The notes below the pieces were generated by a model. That model was not told the DNA's origin. It was given only the letters and a program-made list of their open reading frames with translations, and did not search any database. The position numbers and the translations under genes are program-made. Positions 1 to 12,177 of a stretch of 64,000 bases of DNA are shown here, one piece after another; within the stretch, counting starts at the first letter, position 1, and each line of letters begins with the position of its first letter. Source of the DNA: Arthrinium phaeospermum (Eukaryota; Ascomycota; Sordariomycetes; Amphisphaeriales; Apiosporaceae); NCBI GenBank assembly GCA_006503535.1, contig QYRS01000002.1:3782001-3846000 (forward strand), given 5' to 3'.

Positions 1-196
1 AATGGGTACACATGACATTGCCCCGGAAGATCTGGGATGCACCAATAAGCTATGTTTTGAAGGCTTCCTCACCCATATCACCCACCCACAGGGACATAAC
101 CAATACATTATCCAACGGAAAAACACTCCACTCCACGATATGACCCTACTATACTCCTGTTTTGAATATGCCTCGGTCCATGAGCAATCAGAGCTC

Positions 197-874
197 TCAC
201 CATGTCCGTATTGTAGTCCCAGATCTTGATAGAGGGCTAACAGCAGCAGGTGGTGGTTGGTCATGCCCGCTACTATAATCAACACTGAACGGAGAGACCG
301 GAGGCATCGCCTTGTGGCGCGAATGCGGACTGATAAAACTATCGCCTCCTCTTGCGTTGAAGGGTTGAAGGGGAATCGCGTCTGAATAAGGGGGCGAGTG
401 AGTATCGCTGTACGGAAACCTATTCTCGTGCCCGCTCGGGGCAGCACGGAGATTGTCGTACGGGGCGTTGCCGAATCCTCCATCATACGCCAGGCTAAAA
501 CGCCGGTGGCGACGCCGGCGCCACCAGACAATGACCAGTAGGGCTAGGATTGGGACGGCGATGCATCCGATGATGCTTCCGACCACGACGCTGGGAGATG
601 GTCCATCGCTTGCTGAAGATTGGGGAGCTGGCGATGGGGAAGTAGTAGAGGCGGATGACGTCGAACTCGGTGTTGTAACAGATGTCGGGAGTGCTGTCGG
701 GGTAGAAGATGAAGTAGCTGGTAGTTGTTAGCACGTTGTTATGTGATTCAATTCAAAGGGGGTAATATTACTAGATAGCCCTGTTTGGTTCGCAGGCAGT
801 TCTTCACCCATACGTGGAAGAACCCTGTACCGATCAACTATATCTGACCGAGTTCCATCGTGTATTTCGTCCAT
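197..874 (-). CDS. Ser/Thr-rich single-pass membrane protein, 5' end unresolved
   Basis: The last exon runs from 717 down to the TGA at 199-197. It encodes a Ser/Thr/Pro-rich stalk of about 45 residues, one transmembrane helix (GSIIGCIAVPILALLVIVWW), a basic stop-transfer RRRRHRR and a cytoplasmic tail of about 105 residues rich in Ser, Pro and Tyr. An intron at 718-771 has donor GTAATA, branch CTAAC and acceptor CAG, and it joins in phase to an upstream exon covering at least 772-874. That exon has the glycosylation-type sequence NQTG close to the junction. The layout is that of fungal wall-sensor-like or mid2-like type I membrane proteins, but I recognise no extracellular domain. The ATG at 874 is only the nearest in-frame Met and no signal peptide follows it, so more 5' exons (up to about 1170) are likely. 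The TM and tail are secure; the start is not. Confidence 0.55.
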
Positions 875-1748
875 GCTGAATGGGATATCTATCACTCGAT
901 GAATCTGGTGCGTTGATGCCAATAGGTGTCTATGATCTCTTGCGAGCGGCGAGACTGTTTGAAGCGACATGACATAAAAAACAGACTCCCAGGGGCATAT
1001 GCAGCGAGACTCGACCGAGGAGAGAATAACAAACTGGGTTGAGCAGGTTTGAGGCAATGGATGACTGTCCTGCTTATAAGTCTCGGGCCTGCGCCTTGGG
1101 AAACAGCAGCAATGTGTGACACGCGCGCCCACAAGCATGGCCAAGCGTGGAACCTATGGCAGAACACCATCATCTTATTCGGTATAAGGAAGTATCGTTA
1201 ACGATGCACATGTTTGGCTTGTAAGACACAACAGGTAACGCAGACGTTACGCAGAAACCATGAAGGGTTGGTGGCAGATACACCCTATTAGTGTTCAGCG
1301 CTGTTATGGGCCGGCCAGTCGCTGCTACGTTCAGATGGTTGCATTCCTGCACTGCAGGTGCATTTTAGATCAGGTATCAATAGTGGATTTAGATAAGTAG
1401 AATATTTGCAAGCATAGGTATGTTAACAGAATCGAAATTAAATTATCACGAACATTGAGACTTTCCCTCGAAATCATAATGCTTGCAAGATGCGACGTTT
1501 AGAAGGGAATGAGATCCTGCTCGTTGGTTGGTGGTCGCGTACTTTAATTGATTGGAGGTGGGGGGTGGTGTTTTTGGTGGGACAAGCGTGTCGGCCCAGC
1601 GCGCGCTACGTACAATTTCGTCTCTAAGCCGTTGTTGTATCATGCAAACAAACATTCCTGAAACGAAAACCCGAGTGCGCAGCTGGGCCCAAGATAGTCG
1701 CCGTGCCGATGGGCTGGTATATAGGAGCTACTGGCTCACCGAGTCAAC
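875..1748. other. Divergent upstream region
   Basis: This lies between the minus-strand membrane-protein gene and uvsD. It probably contains missing 5' exons of the former (875 to about 1170) and the uvsD promoter. A TATA-like TATATAGG at about 1718-1726 sits about 25 bp before the uvsD ATG. Nothing else is recognised. Confidence 0.4.
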
Positions 1749-4217
1749 ATGGACGACTTTTCCGACGATGGCTTCGATGAGCTCAACCTGGACGAGCTCG
1801 AGAATAACGCAATCCAATTCACGCAGGCCAAGAGGCTTGAGCCCACCCAAGACCAGCAAGCCGAGTATGACTTCGAAGACGACGACGACGACCTCGACGC
1901 CGAAGTCGTGGTCATTGACGATGCGCCGCGCCACCAGCCCGTAGTGCCCGTCAACAAGTCGTTTGTTGGGTCAACGGCAGCCAGAGTCGTACCGCAGCAG
2001 ACAATCCAGCAAGATGCATGGGGTGGACCTGTGCCTGTCCCCGCGAGCCACCTTCGCAACCAATCCTACTCGAGGCCGAACCAGTCCGCCGCCAACCTGG
2101 GCTCTCGGTCCTCGCAGGCTCCAGTCTACTCGCAATTGCGCGCACCCAACGCCCTCCCGCGACCAGCCCCCACGATCCCCTCGCGGTACCAAGCCAGCCA
2201 AGCACCGCACCAGGCAGGCCCGACGCCCCAAGAGCAGGCGCTGCAGGCCCAGATCAGGGACCTGCAGCTGAAGCTCCAGAGCAAGGACGGCGAGATCGGT
2301 ATTGTGCGCACTCGTCTCGAGAGGAGCCGGCAGGATCACGACCGGGAACTACAGACTCTCAAGAAACAGACAGCGGAGCAGATTGCCAAGCAAGAGCGAG
2401 CCGTAGAAGCTGCCAAGGCCGCCGAGAAGAATGCCACCACGGAGCTCGAGTTCACAAAGAGGGATCTGAGAGAGGAGGTTGTCCGCGCAAAGCAGAAGGA
2501 CAAAAATGGCGGAACGCCCAAGAAGAACAATGCTGCTAAGTCCTGGGGCATCGCGGACGGTTTCGACGACGTCGAAATGGCAGGCAGCCCAAGCAAGGGC
2601 ACCAGGGGCAAGAATCCAGGCGCTGTTGCCAGCGTGGTGGCAGAGCCTCCGGTCAGGTTGACTAGGACTCCTACAAAGCCGAAAAGGAAACGACCACCTC
2701 CTGCCGATAGCCCGGTTATGGCCCTGGAGACGACAGAGGATGTTGTCATGGTTGATCATGGTGATGATGCTTTGGCCGGCTCTGTTGCTAACGTCAGCGA
2801 GCCCGCCCCAACGCCCACAAATAGCCACTCATTCGATGTAAGTAAAACATGCACAGTGGTTGTTGTATTACTCTCGATTTCGTTATAATTGTGCTAACCA
2901 AGATACATAGTTACTCAAAGTTGTCCTCAACCATTGCTCTGCTTATGCTCGACCCCTGACATTGGACGTCCTCGCTGGATATAGCCTACCGTCCAATCCG
3001 TCAGAGAGCTTGGCATCTATCATTTTGCAAAGAATCACTGCTATGGGCGACCCCAATGATCCACTGCGTCTCCCTATTGAACTGTGTCAGCTACTCATCG
3101 ATCTGTGGTCGCGATGCTTCCACGAGAACATTGTAAGTACCCCGCATACATCCTGCTCTGAATCATAGCTTACTCCTTTTAGTGCGACCCAATTGTCGAG
3201 CTCGTGTCTCTACTGTCTTTCACGGTTCAGCTCAGCCCGGCGGGTGTCGCGCCTCATATCGCCGAGTCGCTTATAACCATAACTGTGGAGTGCACCTCGG
3301 AGGTTGCGATACCACGGGTTCACCACAACGGGCCTGGTGACCCGACCGAAGAAAACTTCTTAAAGTACAGGGCAACTATTCCAACCACTGAAATCCTTTC
3401 GCTGTTGTATGCAACTGCTTTGGGATGTGAGACCTCCGCCTCGGTAGGAGAAGATGCCGTTTCTGAGCCAATCGTGGATTTCTGGGCCTACATGCTCGTT
3501 GAGTATGTGCTCACCTTGTTGAGCCCCAAACAGGCGATGAATGATGCACTGATCATGATGAGATTGGTGAGCACTTCTGCTTTTGAGAACACCATCGGGC
3601 CTATATTCCATCGCCAACGGACTCCCGAAGAGATCGCCAGCGCAATCATTGATCGTGTATCTTTCTTTCTCATGAACATCCAGGCAGCAGGTCTCGATGA
3701 CCACAAGCTATGGACCATACGGCACACTGCTTTGCAGACCCTGGCTTCCATTGCAACCTCGCCATTCGGCATGCGTGAGCTGGCGAAACACAAACTGGCC
3801 ATCCCGCGTCTCGTCATCTTCTTGAGCTGGTCCATTGATGAGCTGTACGACGGGGAGAAGACGTATAACGCGTACAGGTTGCCTCCTCCCTCGCCGCCTC
3901 TGACCGAGGACGACGACGTATTCGCAAAGTTGATTCGGGCACCAGAACATACTGGCGAAGTCCAGACGCTGATCGCACAAACCATGCTTTTGCTGCACAC
4001 AATTGTCACGGACAAGCGCAACAAGGACTTCCTCGACGTGCCGGCCAAAGTTGCCGGCTTTGCAGGGGGTTCGCAAAAATACCTTCTCAGCCTTGCTCGG
4101 CTCAACTTCGCCGAGGAAGGGGTCAGTGAGGAAACGGCCGATCTGGCGCGGGAGCTGCTCGAGATGACCGTGACGGAAGAGCAGGGTGCCGAGCTCGGGG
4201 AGTTCTTCGGCGGATGA
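1749..4217 (+). CDS. uvsD: DNA-damage checkpoint protein UvsD/Rad26 (ATRIP-like)
   Basis: Three exons (1749-2837, 2911-3132, 3183-4217) give 781 residues. Introns 2838-2910 and 3133-3182 have GTAAGT donors and join in phase. The N-terminus is acidic (DDFSDDGFDELNLDELE, then a run of Asp near residue 40), as expected of the RPA70-binding segment of ATRIP-type proteins. A low-complexity linker leads to a coiled coil at about residues 160-255, and the C-terminal half is helical and repeat-like. In fungi UvsD/Rad26/Ddc2 binds the ATR kinase (UvsB/Rad3/Mec1), brings it to RPA-coated single-stranded DNA and is needed for the DNA-damage and replication checkpoint. Length fits the family. The assignment rests on overall architecture and remembered similarity to the Rad26 family, since the family has few invariant residues. 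Confidence 0.85.
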
Positions 4218-5588
4218 TTTCTCAATCTTCAAAAGCGGGATATCAAGGTGTTGACTCTTGACTCCCTTGCTGTAGCCATCTTTTCATAGACGGCGGTTTG
4301 TGCTTTACCATGTAATGATGATACCACGGAGTTATGACGGACGGAACGGAAGGACATTGCACTTGCATCTGAATGTGGCTGAGGTTGAGGAGCATCAGGT
4401 GGTGGTTGCAAATCAGGTAAAAAGGTCATGATGAGCACAAGACATACGGGGTCGAGGTATCATATGGATGTGGTGTCAGCTTGCTTGTACGTGTACACTT
4501 TTCAGCTGCCAACATTCGAACGTAGTGTGTCGGAAGCCGCGGAATCAGACGAATCTCTATTTGCACTTTCTTGCAAAATAACATTGCGGATCGCGGCGAT
4601 AATGTACATAGGAATCGATTAGAAAGAAAAGAAAGCCATTATATAAAAAAAATGACCATTCTGTTGAATTATTACGCGCCTCTAAAATGGAAAGGAGGCA
4701 CTGGATGAATGTCCATTGTCCAGCACAGCCAGCAAGTCCTCAGGCGCATTAGTGCATTAGGCACCCAGCATAGACCGGCATGAGCGGGAACATGTGAAAT
4801 TCGCACTAAAACAAGTCGGCCAGTCGGGGTTGATGACGCACCCGGCCTCAGGCTGACTAACCCTTTGCTGCAAGCATTTTTCTGGTGCCAAGATCGCCTA
4901 AGCTATGTAGAGCAGGCATTGGCGTCTACGTCAGGGCCAGCCAGCCTAGAGACTGGATCTCTCAGTAGTGACAGGACAAGACACGCAGAAAAAGCAGGAT
5001 GATGTAGTAGTCTGCCTCTAGAACACACACACGCACGAAAAAAACCAAGAGCTCCGTCATCCAGGTAGCTTTTCCCTTCCTCCTCTCTCTGTCTATTGAC
5101 ATTTGCACCATTGTCTTGGAGTCCCTCCTCACCTACCAATACACCTACCAGCATTGTCCCGTCGCATAGCATTTGGGAACGTGGCAACCAAGATTATCGA
5201 TTACACCCATCAGATTAAGCAACCTTACTTTACTGGGTACTACATAACCATACATCCTACCGTGCCGCCCAGGACGGGACAAAGCCAAAGAGCCAGACCC
5301 ACCTGATACCCCAAATTTCGCCTGCTCGAAACGGGACCACGGCTTGGGGCCAGCATTGCATTGCGCATCTTTGCCAACAAATTCCCATTCCCGATCCCGA
5401 CGGTCAATCCGCCCTCTGCTTGTCTCGCTATTCTTGCCCGAGACTCCTAGCAGTGAAAGCAGTCAGTCGCCGGCACATTCCTAACAAGCACTGCGCTTGA
5501 CAATTCGACAAAGCTCGGTAATATCCCCGCGCCAACTGATTCAGCTACCTCGAGGCGCGACCTTCTCCCACACACGAAAATAATTACC
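4218..5588. other. Intergenic, upstream of CDS1
   Basis: No coding signal is supported here. The last few hundred bases before 5589 are C/T-rich and likely hold the promoter and 5' leader of the CDP-diacylglycerol synthase gene. Short A-rich runs occur near 4620-4660 and 5037-5045. Confidence 0.4.
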
Positions 5589-7052
5589 ATGTCGAAACCG
5601 CGTCGAGGGGTCAAGTTCCCCCATCGCAATGGCAACGCAGACGGCCGCCGCTCGAGCTTCGGCGAGGGCAGCGAGGATGGCTCCGGCTCGCCCGTAAGGA
5701 AGCGCATGACGGCGTCGCAGCTCGGCGAGATTGACGAGTCGAAAGCTGGTGCCCAACAACAGGATCAGGCCCAGCAGCCGCTCCCGTCCTCTGAGTACGA
5801 GAAGAAGAAGGCCAACTTCCTGATCCGAACATTCTGGACCTTTGTCATGATCGGTGGCTTCTTCGGCGCCCTGTTCATGGGCCACATCTACATCATTGCT
5901 GCCATTACGGCTGTCCAGATCGTCTCGTTCAAGGAGGTCATTGCCATTGCGTCGATGCCGTCGCGCGCTCGCAACATCATGGCCACCAAGACACTCAACT
6001 GGTACTGGCTGGCGACCACCATGTACTTCCTCTACGGAGAGAGCGTCATCTACTACTTCAAGCACATCGTCCTGGTTGATCGAGTGCTCCTGCCGCTTGC
6101 GACCCACCACCGTTTCATCAGTTTTGTTCTCTACGTCATCGGCTTCGTCTTCTTCGTCGCGAGCCTCAAGGCCGGCCACCTCAAGTTCCAGTTCACCAAC
6201 TTCGCCTGGACGCACATGGCTCTGTACCTCATTGTGGTGCAGGCCCACTTCGTCATGAACAACGTCTTTGAGGGCATGATTTGGTTTTTCCTCCCGGCGT
6301 CTCTCGTCATCACCAACGACATCTTCGCCTACATCTGCGGTATCACCTTTGGCCGCACGCAGCTGATCAAGCTGTCGCCCAAGAAGACTGTCGAAGGGTT
6401 CGTCGGTGCTTGGATCATGACGGTCATTTTCGCCTTCGGCTTGACCAACCTGCTTATGCGCTCCAAGTACTTTATCTGCCCTGTGACAGATCTTGGCGCC
6501 AACGTCTTCACCGGCCTCGAGTGCGAACCGAACCCCGTCTTCAAGCCCCACACGTTCAAGCCTTCCACGGATCTCTTCTTCCTTCCTGATGGCTACCAGC
6601 AATACTTCACATTCACCATGGAGCCCATGCAGATCCACGCCATCATCATTGCATCTTTCGCTTCCCTCATCGCGCCCTTCGGTGGTTTCTTTGCGTCTGG
6701 ACTCAAACGAACCTTTAAGATCAAGGACTTTGGCCACTCCATTCCCGGACACGGTGGCATGACCGACCGTATGGACTGCCAATTCATCATGGGATTCTTC
6801 GCCTACATCTACTACCATACCTTCATTGCTCTCAACAATATCACATACGGCCAGGTGATGGAGATGGCGATAACAGGCCTGTCCACCGCAGAACAGGTGG
6901 AACTTATGCGCGGCATGGCTCATTACCTTGAGAACCAAGGTACATGGAGTCACCAGGTATGTCCAACAATCTTTTCCACCGGCCAATGAGTCTTACTAAC
7001 TGCGCAGCAGGTGATGACTTGCCTTGATGCCGCTATGCCTGCTAAGAGGTGA
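5589..7052 (+). CDS. CDS1: Phosphatidate cytidylyltransferase (CDP-diacylglycerol synthase)
   Basis: It makes CDP-diacylglycerol from phosphatidic acid and CTP in the ER membrane, the precursor of phosphatidylinositol, phosphatidylserine and cardiolipin. Exon 1 (5589-6956) codes for 456 residues and a short second exon (7008 or 7011 to 7052) adds the C-terminus, about 470 residues in all. A charged N-terminal tail of about 75 residues precedes multiple membrane helices (the first at about residues 80-110). The family signature is clear: NDIFAYICGITFGRTQLIKL with SPKKTVEGFVGAW, then LKRTFKIKDFGHSIPGHGG-MTDRMDC near the C-terminus, which carries the Asp/His residues of the active site. The intron 6957-7007 ends in CAGCAG, so two in-frame acceptors are possible. 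No frameshift is seen. Confidence 0.95.
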
Positions 7053-9019
7053 GGAATATGTACGGCATTGTGAATGGCAAAACGTCAGTGTATGAAGTGA
7101 GACGAAGAGGAGGATTACTGAAGGTTTCACGACTGATGACTATTTCACTAAACTCGGCTTCTGGATTGGATTCTCATACCAGCTTTAATACCCTGCCGAA
7201 GGCCCTATTATCACGAGATACACGCTGAGATATCTCGCATTTTCCCTGAGAACTCACAGCTGAGAAGGGTATTCAGGTTACCGAGGCTACCCATGGTCCA
7301 ATAGCTCGTGTGTGTAATAGGGCAGAGAGGCTCCTACAAGGGCACTAGACCTCGACAATGGGTCCGGGCCCCGTTTTGTACTATACCCCCCCAGCGCTAC
7401 CTATATAGTCTTGCTTCGACGCAATCCAGCTCTCACGGCGGTCGCCGCGTTGAACACATGCCTTACTTTGACCCCAACTGCTGCCGCGCCGCTAGTCTCT
7501 GGGTGGCTATAGAGGAGTAGCCATGGTCGCTGCGGAGTCTATCTAGATTGCGAGGTGGCGCGATCAATATCACGTTGACCTATATAATACTTTTTTACAC
7601 GCATCTATCCGCTGTGCAGTCAGTAGCTCACCGATGGGCATCGTCCCTGTTTTTCGATGTCTTTTTGCCCTAGTTGGGTGTGGTCAGGTGTTGGCCCCCC
7701 TTTTCCAGCGTACCCTATCAGTCTTTTCCTGGATAGCAATCGTTCCGAGGGCTAGCGACTCGCGCAGCCTATGGAAGACGGCCCAGACTCGTCTATTCTG
7801 ATCAGGGTCTTTTATGAACAACGCACCTACTGACTTGACACAGATTGTCTAGACTAAACATTGACGAAGTATTACTCGTTCAGCAATGATTAGTTGTCCT
7901 GTCAACAACTCACGCGATGCTGCGAATGAGAATGAGATGAACCTGCGAAGGATTTTTATTCGGAGAGTGTGTTGTACAAGGGATCGTCCATATTAGTTAT
8001 TGAACTGAGTTATTGAACTGAGAAAACCAAATGCTGATCTTACCTCTCCCTCCATCTCTTCTTCAAACGCGGGTAGATAGCTGTTCCAACCCGCGCGCCC
8101 CTAATATGCCGCCGACACGCGATACAGTGTCTCTTAGATTGGCGACGAGATTACGTGATAACGACTAACCTACACTATGTGTCATGCAAATACTGTAGCC
8201 ATAACCTGCCTGATGCCCAAAATACGGTTAGTATCATGGGGCTCTGGAACGTTCCTACATCCCCTAGAATACCAAAGGGTGAGCGTCGTCGTCATATCAA
8301 CTGATTAGTGTGTCTGTCCTCTCCTTGGCAGAGTGTTGGTAGAGGAGCTGTTGTTGATCAGATGACGGCGGGATCAGGCATGCTCATGGTCTTTACGAGT
8401 CATGTGACAAGAGTATATTACGGCGTGCCTTGCGCTCGGCTACTCCTTGGTGACATGCACAACAAACGGCCATAGGCTCCCGTTCCGGTCGAACGGGACA
8501 AACACCCATATTCGTAGAACAAGGCGACCTCTGCACAGTGAATCGCCGGGAACGTACAGATCATGGTGTTAAATGGGATTTGCTTTCTATATGTCTATCC
8601 GTAGAAGTAAGTCTAAGGGACTTGTAGGAGAGAACCTCTCGTATCTGAGCCACTCTTTATGAATGATGTCCTCTATTCCTTTTTGGTACGTTATCGTGAG
8701 TTATGTGCCAGCCCAACTCCTCTTTTGTAAAATAGGAAACGTTCAGCGAAGAAGAAAATAGAAAGGACGCTCAAAAACAAGGTTGGGCTCTCACAGCCGT
8801 TCCGGTTCCGTGACTTCGTGACAACGCTTCAGGCCTGACAAACTGTTAGTCCAATTGATCAAGTAAATACGATCGGAAGGCTGTGAAAAGTCATTGTTTC
8901 TCATACCATGTAGTAGTTATATTGTTCCTTGGCCCCGTCGCGCGAGGAGGACCACCGACCCCGAGTGAAAATCATATTACTCATACACTCGGGGTCAGTC
9001 ATCTCCTTGGTGTGCCTTA
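7053..9019. other. Gene-free, ORF-poor stretch
   Basis: Almost 2 kb with hardly any reading frame above 60 codons in any frame, bounded by CDS1 and a small secreted protein. I see no intact transposon, RNA gene or recognisable protein remnant. The high density of stops would fit old repeat sequence decayed by point mutation, but that is inference. Confidence 0.45.
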
Positions 9020-9265
9020 TTACAGATTGCTGCAAGTGCACCCCTGCCAGGGCTTCTGCGTGCTGGGGAAGGGGGTGCACCACTTCTGCGAGGTCTTGGT
9101 GCAGTCCTTGCCCTGGGCGCCGCAGTTGTTGTCGTCGCAGGGGCCCTCGAACCCGTCCTGCACGTTGGGGAGCACGTCCTGGCCGCCACCGGCCTGGGGC
9201 GCGGCGAGGACGAAGGACGGCAGGGCGGCCAGGAGGAGGACCGAGACGGCGGAGCTGATGTGCAT
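9020..9265 (-). CDS. Small secreted cysteine-rich protein (effector candidate)
   Basis: A single exon of 81 residues. Residues 1-20 form a typical signal peptide (MHISSAVSVLLLAALPSFVL, cleavage expected at the following A-AP). The mature part of about 60 residues carries six cysteines in a C-x4-C-x6-C-x7-C-x12-C-x-C spacing, ending CTCSNL, which could form three disulphides. The first ATG with a signal peptide is used as start, and a TATA-like element lies 45 bp upstream. No family is recognised. Size, Cys content and isolation in gene-poor DNA are the usual traits of fungal effectors or small antimicrobial proteins, but a role in host interaction is only inferred. Confidence 0.75.
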   Translation of the reverse strand: MHISSAVSVLLLAALPSFVLAAPQAGGGQDVLPNVQDGFEGPCDDNNCGAQGKDCTKTSQKWCTPFPSTQKPWQGCTCSNL

Positions 9266-11496
9266 GGTTGCTGGCTGGTACGGGGCGGTGCCGTGGAAGA
9301 GGATTTAAGTATATAATAGTGAGAGAGGGATTGCGCAGATAGCGGAATAGAGTTTGTGTGTAGAAGTCGCGTGGTGTTCCAGAGAACAAAAGAGTTAACA
9401 AAACACAATGGGGATTTCCGTCGAGTTATTAAGCTTGATTTGTAGGAAGCCTGGGGTAGGTGTGCTGATGGGTGATCGTGGTTCAGGGAAGTGTCATGAC
9501 TGACTCGGGAGGTTTGAGATGACGGGAAGTGGCCCGACTCCATTCTTTATACTCACACGACCTGGGGGAGAAGACAGGGGTATGTGCATCTGTTTCCCTT
9601 TTCTTTTCTTTTTTCTATCTTATACGGCATATTGCCCCTTTGCGTCACCGCCTCAGTTCTTGATTGTCGCCCGCCAAGTATGCATGCACCAGGCCGGGCC
9701 TCTTTTTTAATCTAAGTTAGACCAGTCAAGATACTTGGTACGTTGATCGGATACGTGCACGTCACACAGACAAGAAGATCGCTAGTGAGGCGGCAGTGTC
9801 GTCGCTCGGCGGCCGTGAGCGGCGGGCGCAATCTCTCAGCTGTCGGTTGCCAAGACACCCACAGACAAATACTGATTGATAGTGCCTGCCCCTCCAACCC
9901 GGTTAGCGCACAATCGGGGGGCTCCTTGGCGAAGATCGCAAGTTCGCTCGCTGGCTGGTTGCCAAGTGCTTCTTGTATCACCCACCCAAGCCAAGCAGGC
10001 CCGGGCTTGGAAAGTCTTGGTATGGTCTTGGTATTTTCTTGGCGAAACGCCGCCCAGTTTCGAAACAAGCCATAATTGGCGCAGCGCCAAGACGGGCTCT
10101 GTCCTATCATAGGAGTAATTCGGTCGGCATGGGCCAGCAAGGTTTGCCTCAGGATTAGATAAGGTAAGGGTATCGATGCTAAGTATAGATATCGCGAGAG
10201 TCTCAAAGTGAAGCCAGCTCCACATGTTTGTTTGCAGATTGACAGGATGCGGTTCCAGCGCCGGGCGCTGAAGCAATCATATCCACTCCTATTATTAACC
10301 TGTTCGTGGATTCGCTGTTGCTCCATGACAGCTGGCAGTGTGGAAATAGTTGCACTGGTATGGTGGAGGGCCGGCGGCTGTGCGCGCAAGGGTAGGCGGC
10401 GGGGACATCTTGGTGTAGTGTGTTAGATATTTCGACCTCGCTATCGTTACTGGTGAAGATGGAGTAGTCGAGTTGAATGCGATACGGCCAAGCGAAAGCC
10501 AAGCCGTAGACACATGTGGTACGACGGAAAGGGGTGACTCGTCTTCCAATCTCATGTCTCTGAATTTTGGTACGGAATCGAACTCAAAACGCGCTTTAGA
10601 ACATACAAGCAACATAGCGTGAATTCTTTTTCGAGTGAGCAAAGTGCCGAAGCCTCCAGTGAGCCTTCTTTTCAGGTTGTGGGTGTTGCCTAGCCAGTTG
10701 AGAATCAGTGAACCTAGATACTATCATGACTATACTATATTAAACTTTAGGTTAGCCTTGGGGAACCCCACGACTCATCTACATTAATATATTTGAATGG
10801 CGGCTCCAGGTGGATTGTCCCGCTGTTAGTTCCCGTAAAAAAGAACATGAGTTCTGGACGGGAGAAAGTTATCTATCCCCGTGGCTTGGTAATGCCTTAA
10901 AAGATGCGAATGCCCTGCCAAGACTAAGTATAGCGGCAGTTAAGCCACACAGCCGTCAGCCCCATCCATGACCCATAGTGGCTCTTCTTTCCATCCTATA
11001 GAGTTTAAGATGATCCCACGTCGGGAAGAATGCTATTAGAACTTCCTGTCATTTTGGTGTTGGGACCAACCTCAATAGCTCTTGAACATGGCGTGTGGCA
11101 GCACCTTGGGGCTTAAGAAGTTTATATCTTCGAAGCTTTTGATAGCTATTACCAACAGCCCACATGTCAAGCTTTAGTATTATCGCGTTTTAACAAAAAC
11201 GCTGGGCAAGCGTAAAGAGGGCAACAAGTTTAGTGAGAAGGCTCGTTATAAAAGGTTACCTGTATTCGAAAAGTATTGCAGAACGTAAAAAAAGAACCGA
11301 CTACACGTTGTTTTCGTTTTCCCTTCTTTTTTTTCTCGATTCATACAAAGGCTCCCCGGCAGAAACAGAAGACTCACCAGTGGCAGGTCACCTCAAACTC
11401 AAACGATCAACATACACATAACAAAAAGCCGCCAGAAAGGATCGTCAGGGCCTACCACACGAAACGTCTCTATTCTGTTGATCGCCCAAGCCCAAA
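9266..11496. other. Intergenic without supported genes
   Basis: Several overlapping frames of 100-225 codons exist near 9710-10640 on both strands, but none has a plausible start, splice context, composition or family resemblance, so none is called. 10650-11230 is ORF-poor. The last 250 bp are A/T- and C/T-rich and probably hold the promoter of the 2EXR gene. Confidence 0.4.
9308..9318 (-). promoter_or_regulatory. TATA-like element of the small secreted protein gene
   Basis: On the minus strand the sequence reads ATTATATACTT, about 45 bp upstream of the ATG at 9265. Position and sequence fit a TATA box for that gene. Confidence 0.45.
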
Positions 11497-12177
11497 ATGA
11501 GTGCCTTAATTCCATCATTTGTTTCTTCTATAATTGGCTGGTTTCGAGCTGCAAGAACGTTTCCAGCATTCCAGAAACTACCACCCGAGCTGCGTTTCTA
11601 TATCTGGGAGTACGCCATTGGCAACGAGGCCCCGAAAAGAAGAGTTGGCGTAGACGACTTCGCCTTCTGCATTCTCCCCGACCGAAGCCTAGTTTCGCCG
11701 CTGCTTTCGACCTGCCGCGAGAGTCGCAGAATCGCCTTGTTGTACTACTGCGATCCTGTTCCTGTACATGCTCTGAAGCCGCCAGAGTACAGGTGGCCGT
11801 ATAATAATCAAGACAATCGCCGCCTGTCCATCGCGATGACTTTTGACCGCACCAGACCCGAGGACCCGGCCCTAAGACAATACAAGCTGTGCCACTCGAA
11901 GCAGCAGGGCCGGCGGACGGGGACGCTGCACGTCAGTTTTGCCGCTGACACGTTCGTGGACGGGGGCCGGAGCCTGAGCTGGAGGGTCATCGAACGTGAC
12001 GACTGCTACTACTTTTTGAGGGTTCCGACCAAGAGGCATAAATTTATGACGCCCGTGCTTGGGGATTCGCAGTATAACCAGGTGATCAGGACTATGAACG
12101 ACCACAGAATCCCTTTAGAGACCCCGTTTCTGTCAACTAAGACCAGAAAACGCCTGGCTCCCCGTCATTCAGCCTGA
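11497..12177 (+). CDS. 2EXR domain-containing protein
   Basis: An intronless gene of 226 residues. After a short hydrophobic N-terminus comes the 2EXR signature at about residues 23-40 (FPAFQKLPPELRFYIWEYAI), then VSPLLSTCRESRRIALLYY at about residues 67-86, the second conserved block with the CRESR motif. This F-box-like domain is greatly expanded in filamentous ascomycetes; the biochemical role is unknown. The C-terminal 100 residues are basic and less conserved in type. There is no signal peptide, so it is likely intracellular. Confidence 0.8.
   Translation: MSALIPSFVSSIIGWFRAARTFPAFQKLPPELRFYIWEYAIGNEAPKRRVGVDDFAFCILPDRSLVSPLLSTCRESRRIALLYYCDPVPVHALKPPEYRWPYNNQDNRRLSIAMTFDRTRPEDPALRQYKLCHSKQQGRRTGTLHVSFAADTFVDGGRSLSWRVIERDDCYYFLRVPTKRHKFMTPVLGDSQYNQVIRTMNDHRIPLETPFLSTKTRKRLAPRHSA

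Noticed and set aside
9712..10389. 225-codon minus-strand frame
   Set aside because: Low-complexity, unlikely composition and overlapping frames on both strands; no family likeness.
10540..10620. Possible tRNA on the minus strand (GAGTTCGATTCC)
   Set aside because: A T-loop-like string is present, but its stem does not pair and no acceptor or anticodon stem can be formed.
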